From: HB2-32-21 sp003448675
GTDB taxonomy: Bacteria; Pseudomonadota; Gammaproteobacteria; Pseudomonadales; Porticoccaceae
DNA length: 37,452 nt
Direction: 5' to 3'
Assembly: GCA_041584755.1 (NCBI GenBank)
Contig: JBFHDK010000022.1
Location: forward strand, 1-37,452
The notes under the pieces were generated by a model. The model did no database searches. It was not told where the DNA came from and worked only from the letters and a program-made list of their open reading frames with translations. Of this stretch, positions 1-8,347 are shown one piece after another (positions within the stretch are counted from its first letter, which is position 1; each line of letters starts with the position of its first letter). The translations under genes were made by a program, and so were the position numbers.

Positions 1-92
1 CAGTATTGCCTGATGGCATTCCGGGACCGCATCTTCTATGATCGGCTGGCCAAAACAATGACAACTAAACAAACAACACAAGGAGACAAGCC
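1..92. other. Window edge, no gene assigned
   Basis: These bases lie upstream of the first clear gene. One plus-strand frame stays open from base 1 to a stop near 120 and another stops at 41, so the tail of an upstream gene may be present. Neither short tail is recognisable, and no promoter is evident. The last bases carry a good ribosome binding site (AAGGAG at 80-85) for the gene that follows. Confidence 0.4.
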
Positions 93-383
93 ATGGCCTG
101 TACCGTACTGCTGGAACTGAAAGTTAAACCGGAGTGTGTCAACGACACCATTAACGGCCTCGGCGCAATGCTGCCGGAAACCCGCAACTATGATGGTTGC
201 ATTGAGGTTTATGCCCATCAGGATCAGGATGAACCCACCACTGTCGTTGCCATTGAGCAGTGGGAAACCCGTCAGCATTATGAAAAATACCTGGCCTGGC
301 GTCAGGAGACCGGTGCTCTTGATGCCTTGGGCGCCTGGTTGACCCAACCGCCGTCGATACGTTATTTCGATAAAAAAGCCTAG
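93..383 (+). CDS. ABM-family (YgiN-like) small monooxygenase
   Basis: This 96-residue protein has the size and pattern of the antibiotic biosynthesis monooxygenase family, small dimeric alpha/beta-barrel proteins that include quinol monooxygenases and heme-degrading enzymes. Visible family features are an N-terminal strand (VLLELKVKP), a conserved RNYDGCI turn around residues 32-38, and an IEQWETRQHYEKYLAW stretch around residues 54-69. The ATG at 93 is preceded by AAGGAG with a 7-base spacer, so the start is secure. The gene converges on argA across a shared terminator, so it is the last gene of its own transcript. The substrate cannot be told from sequence; many family members have unknown roles. 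Family assignment is fairly sure, function is not. Confidence 0.8.
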   Translation: MACTVLLELKVKPECVNDTINGLGAMLPETRNYDGCIEVYAHQDQDEPTTVVAIEQWETRQHYEKYLAWRQETGALDALGAWLTQPPSIRYFDKKA

Positions 384-438
384 GAGCTGATTCGAGCCTG
401 AGGGTTTGAATGGCTGTTGTAACGGACAGCTCTGAAAC

Positions 439-470
439 AAAAAAAGGTGGACATGAAGTCCGCCTTTTTT
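439..470. terminator. Bidirectional intrinsic terminator
   Basis: A run of seven A (439-445) is followed by GGTGGAC, the loop ATGAA, GTCCGCC and six T (465-470). The stem has one G-T pair. Because both flanks are homopolymeric, the hairpin can stop transcription from the monooxygenase gene on the plus strand and from argA on the minus strand, which fits its place between two convergent genes. Confidence 0.85.
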
Positions 471-525
471 ATGGGTCTTGTTTATCTGGGTCGGGTTTTT
501 ATGGGCCTGGTTTCTATGAGCTTGG
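466..525. repeat. Four imperfect 15-bp tandem repeats
   Basis: Four consecutive 15-base units fit the consensus TTTTTATGGGTCTGG with 14, 12, 14 and 11 matches. The first unit shares its T-run with the terminator just upstream, and the array ends 13 bases before the argA stop codon. It is non-coding on either strand as far as I can tell. It may have grown by slippage from the terminator T-run. Confidence 0.7.
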
Positions 526-537
526 CCAGATCGGGGT

Positions 538-1845
538 TTAAATAGGTTTAACCAGAATCCTGGAGTTGCGCTGCAAGTTATAGAGCGCGGCTTTCTCCGC
601 CGGCAGTTCCGCCAGTGACGATTCACGAAAACCCTGCTCCTTAAACCAGTGGGAGGCCTGGGTGGTGAGCACGAACAGGCGCTTGAGACCAAAATCGGCG
701 TTGGCCTGCTTTTCCAGGGACTGCAATAGCCGCGCCGCCAGCCCGCGATTATGGAAATCCGGGTGTGTCACCACGCAGGCCAGCTCACCGGCGTCACTGC
801 CGGCAAAGGGGTAGAGCGCCGCGCAGGCGATAACCATGCCTTCGGGATGCACAATGACCTGAAAGCGGGAGATTTCCGTTTCCAGCAGCTCGCGAGAGCG
901 TTTTACCAGAGCACCGGATTCTTCCAGTGGCGAGATCAACTCCAGCACACCACCCACATCATCAATGGTCGCCTGGCGCAGTTGCTCGCCGCCGTCGTGG
1001 GATAGCAGGGTGCCAGAACCTTCTCGGGTAAATAGCTCCTGAAGCAGAGCCCCATCCTCCGTGTAGCTGATGATGTGACTGCGGGATACGCCATTGAGGC
1101 AGGCATCGTAGCCGGCGCGTAGGGCGTCGTGGAGGGGCGGCTGGTCTTTCAGCTTGCCCAGCCAGTTCTGCACTTCGGTCATGTTGATGCTTTTTACCAG
1201 GGTCTTGTCGGCGTCGAGTATGCCGGTCTGACCGCTGAAGCAGATCAACTTCTGCGCTTCCAGGGCAATTGCCGCCTGGGTGGCCACGTCCGCGCTGCTG
1301 AGATTAAAGGCTTCGCCGGTGGGTGAATAACCCAGCGGTGATAGCAGCACAATGGAGCCTTCATCCAACTGGCGCCTGATGCCGGCGCGGTCAATGCGGC
1401 GCACTTCACCGGTATGATGAAAGTCCACGCCGCCGCGCACACCCAGGGGCTTGGCGGTAATAAAGTTACCGCGGATCACGCGCAGGCGAGAGCCCTGCAT
1501 GGGTGAGTTGGCCATGCTCATGGACAACAGGGCTTCGATACTGATGGCCGTGCAGCCTACCGCATCCTTGACGCAGGCCATGGTGTCGGTATCGGTAATG
1601 CGGGTGTGATTGTTGAAGCTGGATTCAAGCTGGCGTTGGGCCAGTTTTTCGTCGATCTGAGGGCGCGCGCCGTGCACCAGCACGATTTTAATGCCCAGGT
1701 TATTGAGCAGCGCTATATCGTGGATGATATGGCTGAAGTTGGTAGCGCCCACGCACTCCCCTGGCAGCATCAGCACGAAGGTCTTGCCTCTGTGCATATT
1801 GATGTAGGGCGAGGTGTCGCGAAAAAATTTGACGTAATTGCTCAT
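538..1845 (-). CDS. argA: Amino-acid N-acetyltransferase (N-acetylglutamate synthase)
   Basis: ArgA catalyses the first step of arginine synthesis, acetylating glutamate with acetyl-CoA in the cytosol. The 435-residue product has the classical two-domain form: an amino-acid-kinase-like N-terminal domain, with HGARPQI at about 58-64, which usually carries arginine feedback inhibition, and a C-terminal GNAT domain with the acetyl-CoA loop HPDFHNRGLA near 361-370. The frame extends 20 codons upstream to a TTG at 1905. I prefer the ATG at 1845 because MSNYVKFFRDTSPYINMHRG then lines up with the start of known Pseudomonas ArgA. Neither start has a clear ribosome site. Its minus-strand neighbour argE, about 100 bases upstream, belongs to the same pathway. 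The presence of both suggests the linear acetyl-ornithine route rather than ArgJ recycling. Confidence 0.95.
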   Translation of the reverse strand: MSNYVKFFRDTSPYINMHRGKTFVLMLPGECVGATNFSHIIHDIALLNNLGIKIVLVHGARPQIDEKLAQRQLESSFNNHTRITDTDTMACVKDAVGCTAISIEALLSMSMANSPMQGSRLRVIRGNFITAKPLGVRGGVDFHHTGEVRRIDRAGIRRQLDEGSIVLLSPLGYSPTGEAFNLSSADVATQAAIALEAQKLICFSGQTGILDADKTLVKSINMTEVQNWLGKLKDQPPLHDALRAGYDACLNGVSRSHIISYTEDGALLQELFTREGSGTLLSHDGGEQLRQATIDDVGGVLELISPLEESGALVKRSRELLETEISRFQVIVHPEGMVIACAALYPFAGSDAGELACVVTHPDFHNRGLAARLLQSLEKQANADFGLKRLFVLTTQASHWFKEQGFRESSLAELPAEKAALYNLQRNSRILVKPI

Positions 1846-1944
1846 GGCTTGGGTATCGCGCGGGTGGCGGGCCGGGTAGTCGGCAAGCCTTTGGTTTTCA
1901 AGCAATTATAACAGCACCGTGACAGTGGGTGAGAGAGCTGTGAC

Positions 1945-3075
1945 TCAAAAACAGTAGCGGTTAATCAACTGCGACAGATAGTCGGTCATGGGCTGAATAC
2001 GGCCGGTAGCCAGGTATTCGTTGGGTTGGTGGGCCTGGTCGATATCGCCTGGCCCCATGACCAGCACATCCATGCCCAGTTGTTGCAGATAGGGCGCTTC
2101 GGTGGCAAAGGCCACGGCGCCAGCACTGTGGCCGGTCAATTGCTCGCAATAGCGGAGCAACTCGCTCTGTTCCTGGCAGGCAAAGGGCGGCACGCCGACG
2201 AGATGCTCCAATGACAGCTCGGTGCCCTCCTCGGTTCCCAGGGCCAGCAGGCGTTGTTCGAGCTGTTGGTAGAGTTCTTCAATATTCATCCCTGGTAGAG
2301 GTCGGATTTCAAATCCCAGCTCGCAGTGGCCGCATATGCGGTTGGGGTTGTCGCCCCCATGAATATGGCCCAGGTTCAGCGTCGGGTAATCCACTTCGAA
2401 CAGGGGGTTGTGATAGCGCTCTCTGAACTCGGCCTGTAGTGTTCGCAGCTCACCCAGGGCGTCGTGCATGGTCAGCAAGGCGTTGGCGCCCAAAGCCGGG
2501 TTGCTGGAATGACCGGATTTGCCCTGTATGACCAGCTTTTCGACGATGATGCCCTTGTGGGTGGCAATGGGTTTCAGCCCCGTGGGCTCGCCGATCAGGG
2601 CATAGCGGGCCTCGGGCTTGCCCGCCTCCACCAGGGCCTTGGCCCCGGCCATGGAAGACTCTTCATCGGCGGTGGCGAGAATTATCAGCGGCTGTTCAGG
2701 CGTTTTATCGAGCAGGGGTTTGACGGCTTCGATGGCCAGAGCGAAAAAGCTTTTCATATCGCAAATGCCCAGGCCATAAAGTTTATTGTCGCGCTCTGTC
2801 AGCTCGAAGGGTGACTGCCGCCAGAGCCCTTCGTCGCAGGGCACGGTGTCCGTGTGCCCGGCCAGCACCAGTCCACCCGGCCCGCTGCCGAGGGTGGCGA
2901 TCAGGTTGGCCTTTCGGGGGTCTTCAAGAGCCATGATTTCAGTAGCAAAGCCCAGTCCGTCGAGCCAGTTGGCCAGGGTGTCGATCAGCTCGCGGTTGCC
3001 CTGATCAATGTCGGAGTTGGGGCTGCTGATAGAATTGCAGGCGATGAGCTGGTGGAGCATTTGCAGGAGTGTCAT
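1945..3075 (-). CDS. argE: Acetylornithine deacetylase
   Basis: ArgE is a cytosolic zinc hydrolase of the M20 family that removes acetate from N2-acetylornithine to give ornithine. The 376-residue protein is about the usual length. The di-metal site is visible: H74 and D76 in AGHTDT, D106 in GICDMKS, E138/E139 in ADEES, E163 in IGEPTG and H349 near the C terminus. A central dimerisation insert follows KGIIVEKLVIQGKSGHSSNP. M20 relatives such as DapE share these motifs, but the motif set and the adjacent argA favour ArgE. The start is the ATG at 3075. The gene diverges from glnE across about 170 bases; no arginine operator was recognised there. Confidence 0.93.
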   Translation of the reverse strand: MTLLQMLHQLIACNSISSPNSDIDQGNRELIDTLANWLDGLGFATEIMALEDPRKANLIATLGSGPGGLVLAGHTDTVPCDEGLWRQSPFELTERDNKLYGLGICDMKSFFALAIEAVKPLLDKTPEQPLIILATADEESSMAGAKALVEAGKPEARYALIGEPTGLKPIATHKGIIVEKLVIQGKSGHSSNPALGANALLTMHDALGELRTLQAEFRERYHNPLFEVDYPTLNLGHIHGGDNPNRICGHCELGFEIRPLPGMNIEELYQQLEQRLLALGTEEGTELSLEHLVGVPPFACQEQSELLRYCEQLTGHSAGAVAFATEAPYLQQLGMDVLVMGPGDIDQAHQPNEYLATGRIQPMTDYLSQLINRYCF

Positions 3076-3201
3076 AGGGTCGCCAGTTTAGAAGGCATGA
3101 CGAAATAAAAGCAATGCCACTTGCCGTTAACAGAGGTTGCCGTATGGCTGTTGTAAATCAAGTGCCGGTTTCGTCCAATTGCCAATCCGAGTGGAGCGGG
3201 C

Positions 3202-3210
3202 TGTTAGAAT
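3202..3210 (+). promoter_or_regulatory. Candidate extended -10 promoter of glnE
   Basis: TGTTAGAAT combines the extended TGn element with TAGAAT (five of six consensus bases). It lies 34 bases before the glnE start codon. No convincing -35 box is seen at 17 bases, which is tolerated in extended -10 promoters. Predicted by eye only. Confidence 0.45.
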
Positions 3211-3212
3211 GG

Positions 3213-3224
3213 CGGTTTAAACCG
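3213..3224. promoter_or_regulatory. 12-bp perfect palindrome at the glnE leader
   Basis: CGGTTTAAACCG is a perfect 12-base palindrome placed where transcription from the candidate extended -10 would begin, just upstream of the glnE ribosome site (AAGGGA at 3230-3235). It could be an operator. It is too short and loop-free to be an efficient terminator. Confidence 0.35.
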
Positions 3225-3243
3225 GCTGCAAGGGAAACAGTTC

Positions 3244-6200
3244 TTGACTCAGCAACTATCAGATTTGCCGCCACTACTACAGGCTCGGGTGGAGCGTTTT
3301 CTGGAGCGTTTTCGGGAAAGCGCACCCGAGGAACTCGGTCTCTGGTTGGATGCCTGTCTGGGTGATGCCGACTTTTCCGAACAATTGTTCCGGGTCTGGG
3401 CCGGCAGTGAATTTGTTGCAAACACCTGTGTGCGCCACCCGGAAGTTTTCCGCGAGCTTGTAGAGAGTGGCGATCTCGAATGCGACGATCACGAGTCAAC
3501 GCCTTATCAGCGCTGCCTGGAGGCGGTGGCGCAAGACGCTGAAACCCCATCGGAGCGGGAGGCAACGCTGCACCGCCAGTTGCGCCGGTTTCGTCGCTAT
3601 CAGATGCTGCGCATCGTCTGGCGGGATCTGGCGGGCGTCAACACCGATGCCGAGCAGAAAATGCTCGCCACTACTCGCGAGATGTCCCTGTTGGCTGACG
3701 CGGTCATCGTTGTGGCGCGGGACAAATTGCATCGCTGGCTCTGCGAAAGTTGGGGTACGCCAACGAGCGCGCTTAGCGGCGTCGAGCAGCACTTGCTGGT
3801 GCTGGGCATGGGCAAACTGGGTGCCTGGGAACTGAATGTTTCCTCTGACATCGACCTGATTTTCGCCTACCCGGAAAGTGGTGAAACCACGGGCGTGGCG
3901 AAAACCCGCAGCAACCAGGAGTTTTTTACTCGCCTGGCCCAGAAGTTGATCCAGGCTCTGGATAACACCACCGTCGATGGCCAGGTGTTTCGCGTGGACA
4001 TGCGCCTTCGGCCCTATGGTGGTAGCGGCGCCCTGGCCCTCAGTTTCGATGCCATGGAAGAGTACTATCAGAATCAGGGCCGGGACTGGGAGCGTTACGC
4101 GATGGTCAAAAGTCGCGTTATCGGGGTGCCCGGCAGTGATCGCGACCCTGCGGCGGATAACCTGGAGCGAATCCTGCGGGCCTTTACCTACCGGCGTTAT
4201 ACCGACTTCAGCGTGATCCAGTCTTTGCGAGACATGAAGGCCATGATCAACCTTGAAGTACAGCGCCGGGGCTTGTCGAACAATATAAAACTGGGCCACG
4301 GTGGCATTCGGGAAGTAGAGTTTATCGCCCAGGCTTTCCAGCTGGTGTGGGGTGGTCGCGATCAGCGTTTCCAGCAGCGTGAGCTGCGCGCCATTCTGCG
4401 CCTGCTAGATGAAGAGCAATCCCTGCCCGATGGCGCCGGTGCCGGTCTGTGGCAAGCCTATGTCTTCCTGCGCAACCTGGAGCATGTGCTCCAGGGTTGG
4501 CGGGATGAACAAACCCAGGAGCTGCCCGGTGATGATGGGGATAGTGATGGCGCGGCCGATCGCGCTCGGGTGGCCTTTATGATGGGCTATTCTGGCTGGG
4601 ATGCGTGTATAGCAGCCCTCGAAAATTACCGGGATCGGGTCAAGGGCCACTTTCAGGCGCTGGTAGCCGATGATGAGGCCGAACGAGAAAACGGGAATAA
4701 GGAGGCACAATCGGCGGATGCCTCAGTGCAACTCCCCCAGCTTGAAGCGGCCTGGCTTAATAATGATGTCAGTGAGTTCGTAGCGGCACTCACGGCCCTG
4801 GATTTTGATGATCCAGGACCCGCGGCGGATCGCCTTCATATTCTGGGTAGCAGCCAGAAAGTCCTGACCATGCCGGTGGAAACCCGCGCTCGTCTGGACC
4901 GCCTGATGCCCCAACTCATCCTGGCCTGCGCCGGGGTGGAAAACAGCACCGAAGCACTGGCTCGGGTATTGCAGCTGGTGGAATCGGTGGCCCGGCGCAG
5001 CGCCTATCTGGTGTTGCTGATTGAAAACACACAGGCGCTTCAGCAGCTGGTGACGCTCTGTGCGGCCAGTCCCTGGATCAGCCAGAGTCTGAGTCGCCAT
5101 CCGGTATTGCTGGATGAATTGCTCGATGCCCGCAGTTTGTATCAACCGCCGGATCGTCAGCAGCTAGCGGATGCCCTGCGCCAGCAAATGCTACGTATTC
5201 CCGAGGAAGACCTGGAAGCACAGATGGAGGCCCTGCGGCATTTTCGTCTCGCGCAGGGCTTGCAGGTTGCCGCCTGCGAGGTGGTAGAGGTGCTGCCGTT
5301 GATGAAAGTGAGCGATCACCTGACCTGGTTGGCGGAGGTGATTCTTGATGAAGTGCTAAAACTGGCCTGGCAGCAGATGACGAGCAAACACGGCTTCCCG
5401 GCCATGACCGACGCTGAGTTGTCGGCGATGGAGCCCGTGGGTTTTCTGATACTGGGTTACGGCAAGCTCGGGGGCATTGAGTTGGCTCATGGTTCGGATC
5501 TGGATCTGGTGTTTTTGTACGGCGGCGAGCCCGGTGGTTATACCAGCGGTGAGCGCTGTATCGATAACGAAACGTTTTTCGCCCGCCTTGGCCAGCGGGT
5601 AATCCACATCCTTAACACTGCGACTGCGGGTGGCGTTCTATACGAGGTCGATATGCGTCTGAGACCCTCCGGTAACTCGGGTATGTTGGTCAGTTCTCTT
5701 GAGGCCTATGAAAAATACCAGCGTGAGGATGCCTGGACCTGGGAACACCAGGCCCTGGTGAGAGCCAGAGCCGTGGCCGGTGATCCGGCTCTGGCCCAGC
5801 GCTTTGAACAGGTGCGCCATGATATTCTCGTCCAGCCCCGCGAGGTCGGGGTGCTGCGCCGAGATGTGATCGAGATGCGCCGGAAGATGGTTGATCATCT
5901 GGGTTCCGGGGGTAGGGCTAGGGAAGCCGGGCGCTTTGATCTGAAACAGGATCCGGGTGGTATCGTCGATATTGAATTTATGGTTCAATTCGCGGTTTTG
6001 GCGCAGGCTCATAATTATCCCCGCCTGACCCAGTGGAGTGACAATATCCGCATTCTGGCGCTGCTGGCCGAGTGCGGAATTCTTGCCGAGCCAGTACATC
6101 GCCAGTTGGTGGAGGCATATATTGCCTACCGCTCGGTGGGGCACCGGCTCCAGTTACAACAAGCGCCCAGTGTCGTTACTGGCGACGAATTTGCCGATCA

Positions 6201-6264
6201 GCGTCTGGCGGTTCAAGCCGCGTGGCGGCAATTACTGGGTGATGGGGAAGAGCTGCAAGCTTAG
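3244..6264 (+). CDS. glnE: Bifunctional glutamine synthetase adenylyltransferase/deadenylase
   Basis: GlnE switches glutamine synthetase off by adding AMP and on by removing it, under control of PII protein and glutamine. The 1006-residue protein has the two nucleotidyltransferase halves of the family: LVLGMGKLG with SDIDL (D202, D204) in the N-terminal deadenylylase half, and ILGYGKLGG with GSDLDL (D752, D754) in the C-terminal adenylylase half. Other family blocks are RVDMRLRPYG, GRDWERYAMVKSR, GGIREVEFI and the second-half DMRLRPSGNSGML. The start codon is TTG, supported by AAGGGA eight bases upstream and by the absence of an early ATG. It is somewhat longer than E. coli GlnE, partly through an acidic linker near 430-500. 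ilvE follows after 18 bases, probably in the same transcript. Confidence 0.97.
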   Translation: MTQQLSDLPPLLQARVERFLERFRESAPEELGLWLDACLGDADFSEQLFRVWAGSEFVANTCVRHPEVFRELVESGDLECDDHESTPYQRCLEAVAQDAETPSEREATLHRQLRRFRRYQMLRIVWRDLAGVNTDAEQKMLATTREMSLLADAVIVVARDKLHRWLCESWGTPTSALSGVEQHLLVLGMGKLGAWELNVSSDIDLIFAYPESGETTGVAKTRSNQEFFTRLAQKLIQALDNTTVDGQVFRVDMRLRPYGGSGALALSFDAMEEYYQNQGRDWERYAMVKSRVIGVPGSDRDPAADNLERILRAFTYRRYTDFSVIQSLRDMKAMINLEVQRRGLSNNIKLGHGGIREVEFIAQAFQLVWGGRDQRFQQRELRAILRLLDEEQSLPDGAGAGLWQAYVFLRNLEHVLQGWRDEQTQELPGDDGDSDGAADRARVAFMMGYSGWDACIAALENYRDRVKGHFQALVADDEAERENGNKEAQSADASVQLPQLEAAWLNNDVSEFVAALTALDFDDPGPAADRLHILGSSQKVLTMPVETRARLDRLMPQLILACAGVENSTEALARVLQLVESVARRSAYLVLLIENTQALQQLVTLCAASPWISQSLSRHPVLLDELLDARSLYQPPDRQQLADALRQQMLRIPEEDLEAQMEALRHFRLAQGLQVAACEVVEVLPLMKVSDHLTWLAEVILDEVLKLAWQQMTSKHGFPAMTDAELSAMEPVGFLILGYGKLGGIELAHGSDLDLVFLYGGEPGGYTSGERCIDNETFFARLGQRVIHILNTATAGGVLYEVDMRLRPSGNSGMLVSSLEAYEKYQREDAWTWEHQALVRARAVAGDPALAQRFEQVRHDILVQPREVGVLRRDVIEMRRKMVDHLGSGGRAREAGRFDLKQDPGGIVDIEFMVQFAVLAQAHNYPRLTQWSDNIRILALLAECGILAEPVHRQLVEAYIAYRSVGHRLQLQQAPSVVTGDEFADQRLAVQAAWRQLLGDGEELQA

Positions 6265-6282
6265 TGATTGAGGAGTGTGGAA

Positions 6283-7212
6283 ATGTCGTTTGCGGATCGC
6301 GACGGAGTTATCTGGTTTGATGGTGAATTAGTACCCTGGCGGGATGCCAAGGTTCATGTCTTGACTCATACCCTGCACTACGGGATGGGTGTATTCGAAG
6401 GTGTGCGTGCCTATCACACCGAGTCCCACGGTACGGCGATTTTCCGCCTCCAGGAACACACCCGGCGGATGCTCAATTCGGCGAAGATTGTTGGCATGGA
6501 CATGCCCTACGACATCGATACCCTTAATGAGGCCCAGCGCACCGTGGTGCGGGAAAATGGTCTAAAGGAAGCCTATCTGCGACCGATGGCCTTTTTCGGC
6601 AGCGAGGCCATGGGCCTGCGTGCCGATAGCCTGCGTACCCATGTGATCGTTGCGTCCTGGGAATGGCCTGCCTACATGAGTCCCGAAGCCCTGGAGCAGG
6701 GTATTCGCATTCATACCTCCTCCTACACCCGCCACCACGTCAATATCACCATGTGCAAGGCCAAGGCCAACGGCAATTACATTAATTCCATGATGGCCCT
6801 GCGCGAAGCCCTGGAAAACGGTTATGACGAGGCCCTGCTGCTGGATGCGGAAGGCTATGTGGCCGAGGGCAGTGGCGAGAATATTTTTATTGTTCGCGAC
6901 GGCATTCTTTACACGCCGGAGCTGACCTCCTGTCTCGATGGTATTACCCGCGGCACGGTGATACAGCTGGCCCAGGAGCAGGGTTACGAAGTGCGCGAGA
7001 AGCGCATTACCCGCGATGAGGTTTATATTGCCGACGAGGCCTTTTTTACCGGCACGGCAGCGGAGGTGTTGCCGATTCGGGAACTGGATAACCGTATTAT
7101 TGGCAGCGGTGCGCGAGGGCCGGTCACCGGCCTGCTGCAGTCACTGTATTTTGATGCCGTGCGTGGGCGCAATGGCGATCACCCCGAGTGGCTGGCACCG
7201 ATTGCGGATTAA
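6283..7212 (+). CDS. ilvE: Branched-chain amino acid aminotransferase
   Basis: IlvE is a PLP fold-type IV transaminase that makes leucine, isoleucine and valine from their 2-oxo acids with glutamate as donor. The 309-residue product matches the usual length. The family signature runs from the PLP lysine K161 in KAKANGNYINS, through EALLLDAEGYVAEGSGENIF, to TPELTSCLDGITRGTV. The frame extends back to a TTG at 6268, but AGGAG at 6271-6275 is correctly placed for the ATG at 6283, which I take as the start. The glnE-ilvE-waaF order is one I recall from Pseudomonas, so linkage to LPS genes is ancestral here rather than functional. Confidence 0.96.
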   Translation: MSFADRDGVIWFDGELVPWRDAKVHVLTHTLHYGMGVFEGVRAYHTESHGTAIFRLQEHTRRMLNSAKIVGMDMPYDIDTLNEAQRTVVRENGLKEAYLRPMAFFGSEAMGLRADSLRTHVIVASWEWPAYMSPEALEQGIRIHTSSYTRHHVNITMCKAKANGNYINSMMALREALENGYDEALLLDAEGYVAEGSGENIFIVRDGILYTPELTSCLDGITRGTVIQLAQEQGYEVREKRITRDEVYIADEAFFTGTAAEVLPIRELDNRIIGSGARGPVTGLLQSLYFDAVRGRNGDHPEWLAPIAD

Positions 7213-7237
7213 TATCCCTCATAACAGAGCGTTTTGA

Positions 7238-8347
7238 ATGCCCGTGGGTGACCGGAACGCTTCCCTCCACCGGCGGACTTCCAGCAGAGAGTCCAGGCGC
7301 CAGCGCCTGCTGATCGTCGGCCCTTCCTGGGTTGGCGATATGGTCATGGCCCAGAGCCTGTTTATCGCCTTGCGCGAGCGTTTTCCCGAGGCGCCCATTG
7401 ATGTGCTGGCGCCGGCCTGGAGCCAGCCGATTCTCGAACGTATGCCCCAGGTGGACGAGGCCATTGTGATGCCCGTCGGCCATGGCAGTCTGGAATTGGG
7501 CAAGCGCTGGCGTCTGGCCCAGGTACTGGCGAAAAAAGGCTACAGTGCCGCTTATGTACTGCCCAATTCTTTTAAATCCGCGTTGATTCCCCTGTTTGCA
7601 GGCATTCCCCAGCGGGTGGGCTGGCGTGGGGAGATGCGTTTTGGTCTGCTCAACGATATCCGCCTGCTGGACAAGGCCCGCTACCCGCTGATGGTGGAGC
7701 GTTTTGTCGCCCTGGCCTATCCGGATCACACTCCCCTGCCTGAAACCCTGCCCCGCCCGCGCCTGCAAGTCGACGCGGCAGGCGTTGCGGACTTGCTTGA
7801 AAACCAGGGCTTGAGCCTGGACAGGCCGGTGTTGGCGCTGTGCCCGGGAGCGGAGTTCGGCCCGGCCAAGCGCTGGCCGGAGCGGCACTTCGCCAGCCTG
7901 GCCCAAACCCTGATTGAACGGGGCTGGCAGGTATGGCTGTTTGGTTCGGATAATGACCGGGCAGTGGCTACGCAAATTATCGAACTGTTGGGTGACGACA
8001 CAGGCGCGCACAGCCGGAACCTCACCGGGCAGACCACTCTGGCCCAAGCCATTGATCTGCTGTCCTGTGCCACTGCGGTTGTCAGTAATGATTCCGGGCT
8101 GATGCATATTGCCGCGGCTCTTGGGCGACCTCTGGTTGCACTATACGGTTCCACTTCGCCTGCATTTACGCCGCCCCTTGCCGAACGGGTGGAGACCCTG
8201 GCCATCCCCGTGGACTGTGGACCCTGTTTCCAGCGGCAGTGTCCTCGGGGCGATCTCAAGTGTTTGACCGAGCTGTTACCGGCGATGGTAGTGGCTGCGC
8301 TTGAACGTTTGCAGGACTCAAGTATCAGCGAGGCAGGTGAGGGGTGA
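7238..8347 (+). CDS. waaF: LPS heptosyltransferase II
   Basis: WaaF adds the second L-glycero-D-manno-heptose to the LPS inner core from ADP-heptose at the cytoplasmic face of the inner membrane. The protein belongs to GT9 and follows E. coli WaaF closely: LLIVGPSWVGDMVMAQSL near residues 24-41, YVLPNSFKSALIPLFAGIP, GWRGEMRFGLLND, CPGAEFGPAKRWP and SNDSGLMHIAAALGRPLVAL. A C-terminal four-cysteine cluster (CGPCFQRQCPRGDLKC) is shared in form with the two other GT9 proteins in this window. At 369 residues it has about 22 extra N-terminal residues; no better start is available, so the ATG at 7238 stands. Its TGA overlaps the GTG of waaG, indicating translational coupling. Confidence 0.96.
   Translation: MPVGDRNASLHRRTSSRESRRQRLLIVGPSWVGDMVMAQSLFIALRERFPEAPIDVLAPAWSQPILERMPQVDEAIVMPVGHGSLELGKRWRLAQVLAKKGYSAAYVLPNSFKSALIPLFAGIPQRVGWRGEMRFGLLNDIRLLDKARYPLMVERFVALAYPDHTPLPETLPRPRLQVDAAGVADLLENQGLSLDRPVLALCPGAEFGPAKRWPERHFASLAQTLIERGWQVWLFGSDNDRAVATQIIELLGDDTGAHSRNLTGQTTLAQAIDLLSCATAVVSNDSGLMHIAAALGRPLVALYGSTSPAFTPPLAERVETLAIPVDCGPCFQRQCPRGDLKCLTELLPAMVVAALERLQDSSISEAGEG

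Noticed and set aside
36..692. 218-residue minus-strand open frame spanning the monooxygenase gene and the argA 3' end
   Set aside because: It lies opposite two well-supported genes and crosses the terminator and tandem repeat; its low-complexity section is just the translated 15-bp repeat.
7124..8107. 327-residue minus-strand open frame opposite waaF
   Set aside because: waaF is unambiguous on the plus strand, and the antisense product is low in hydrophobic core patterns and unlike any family I know.
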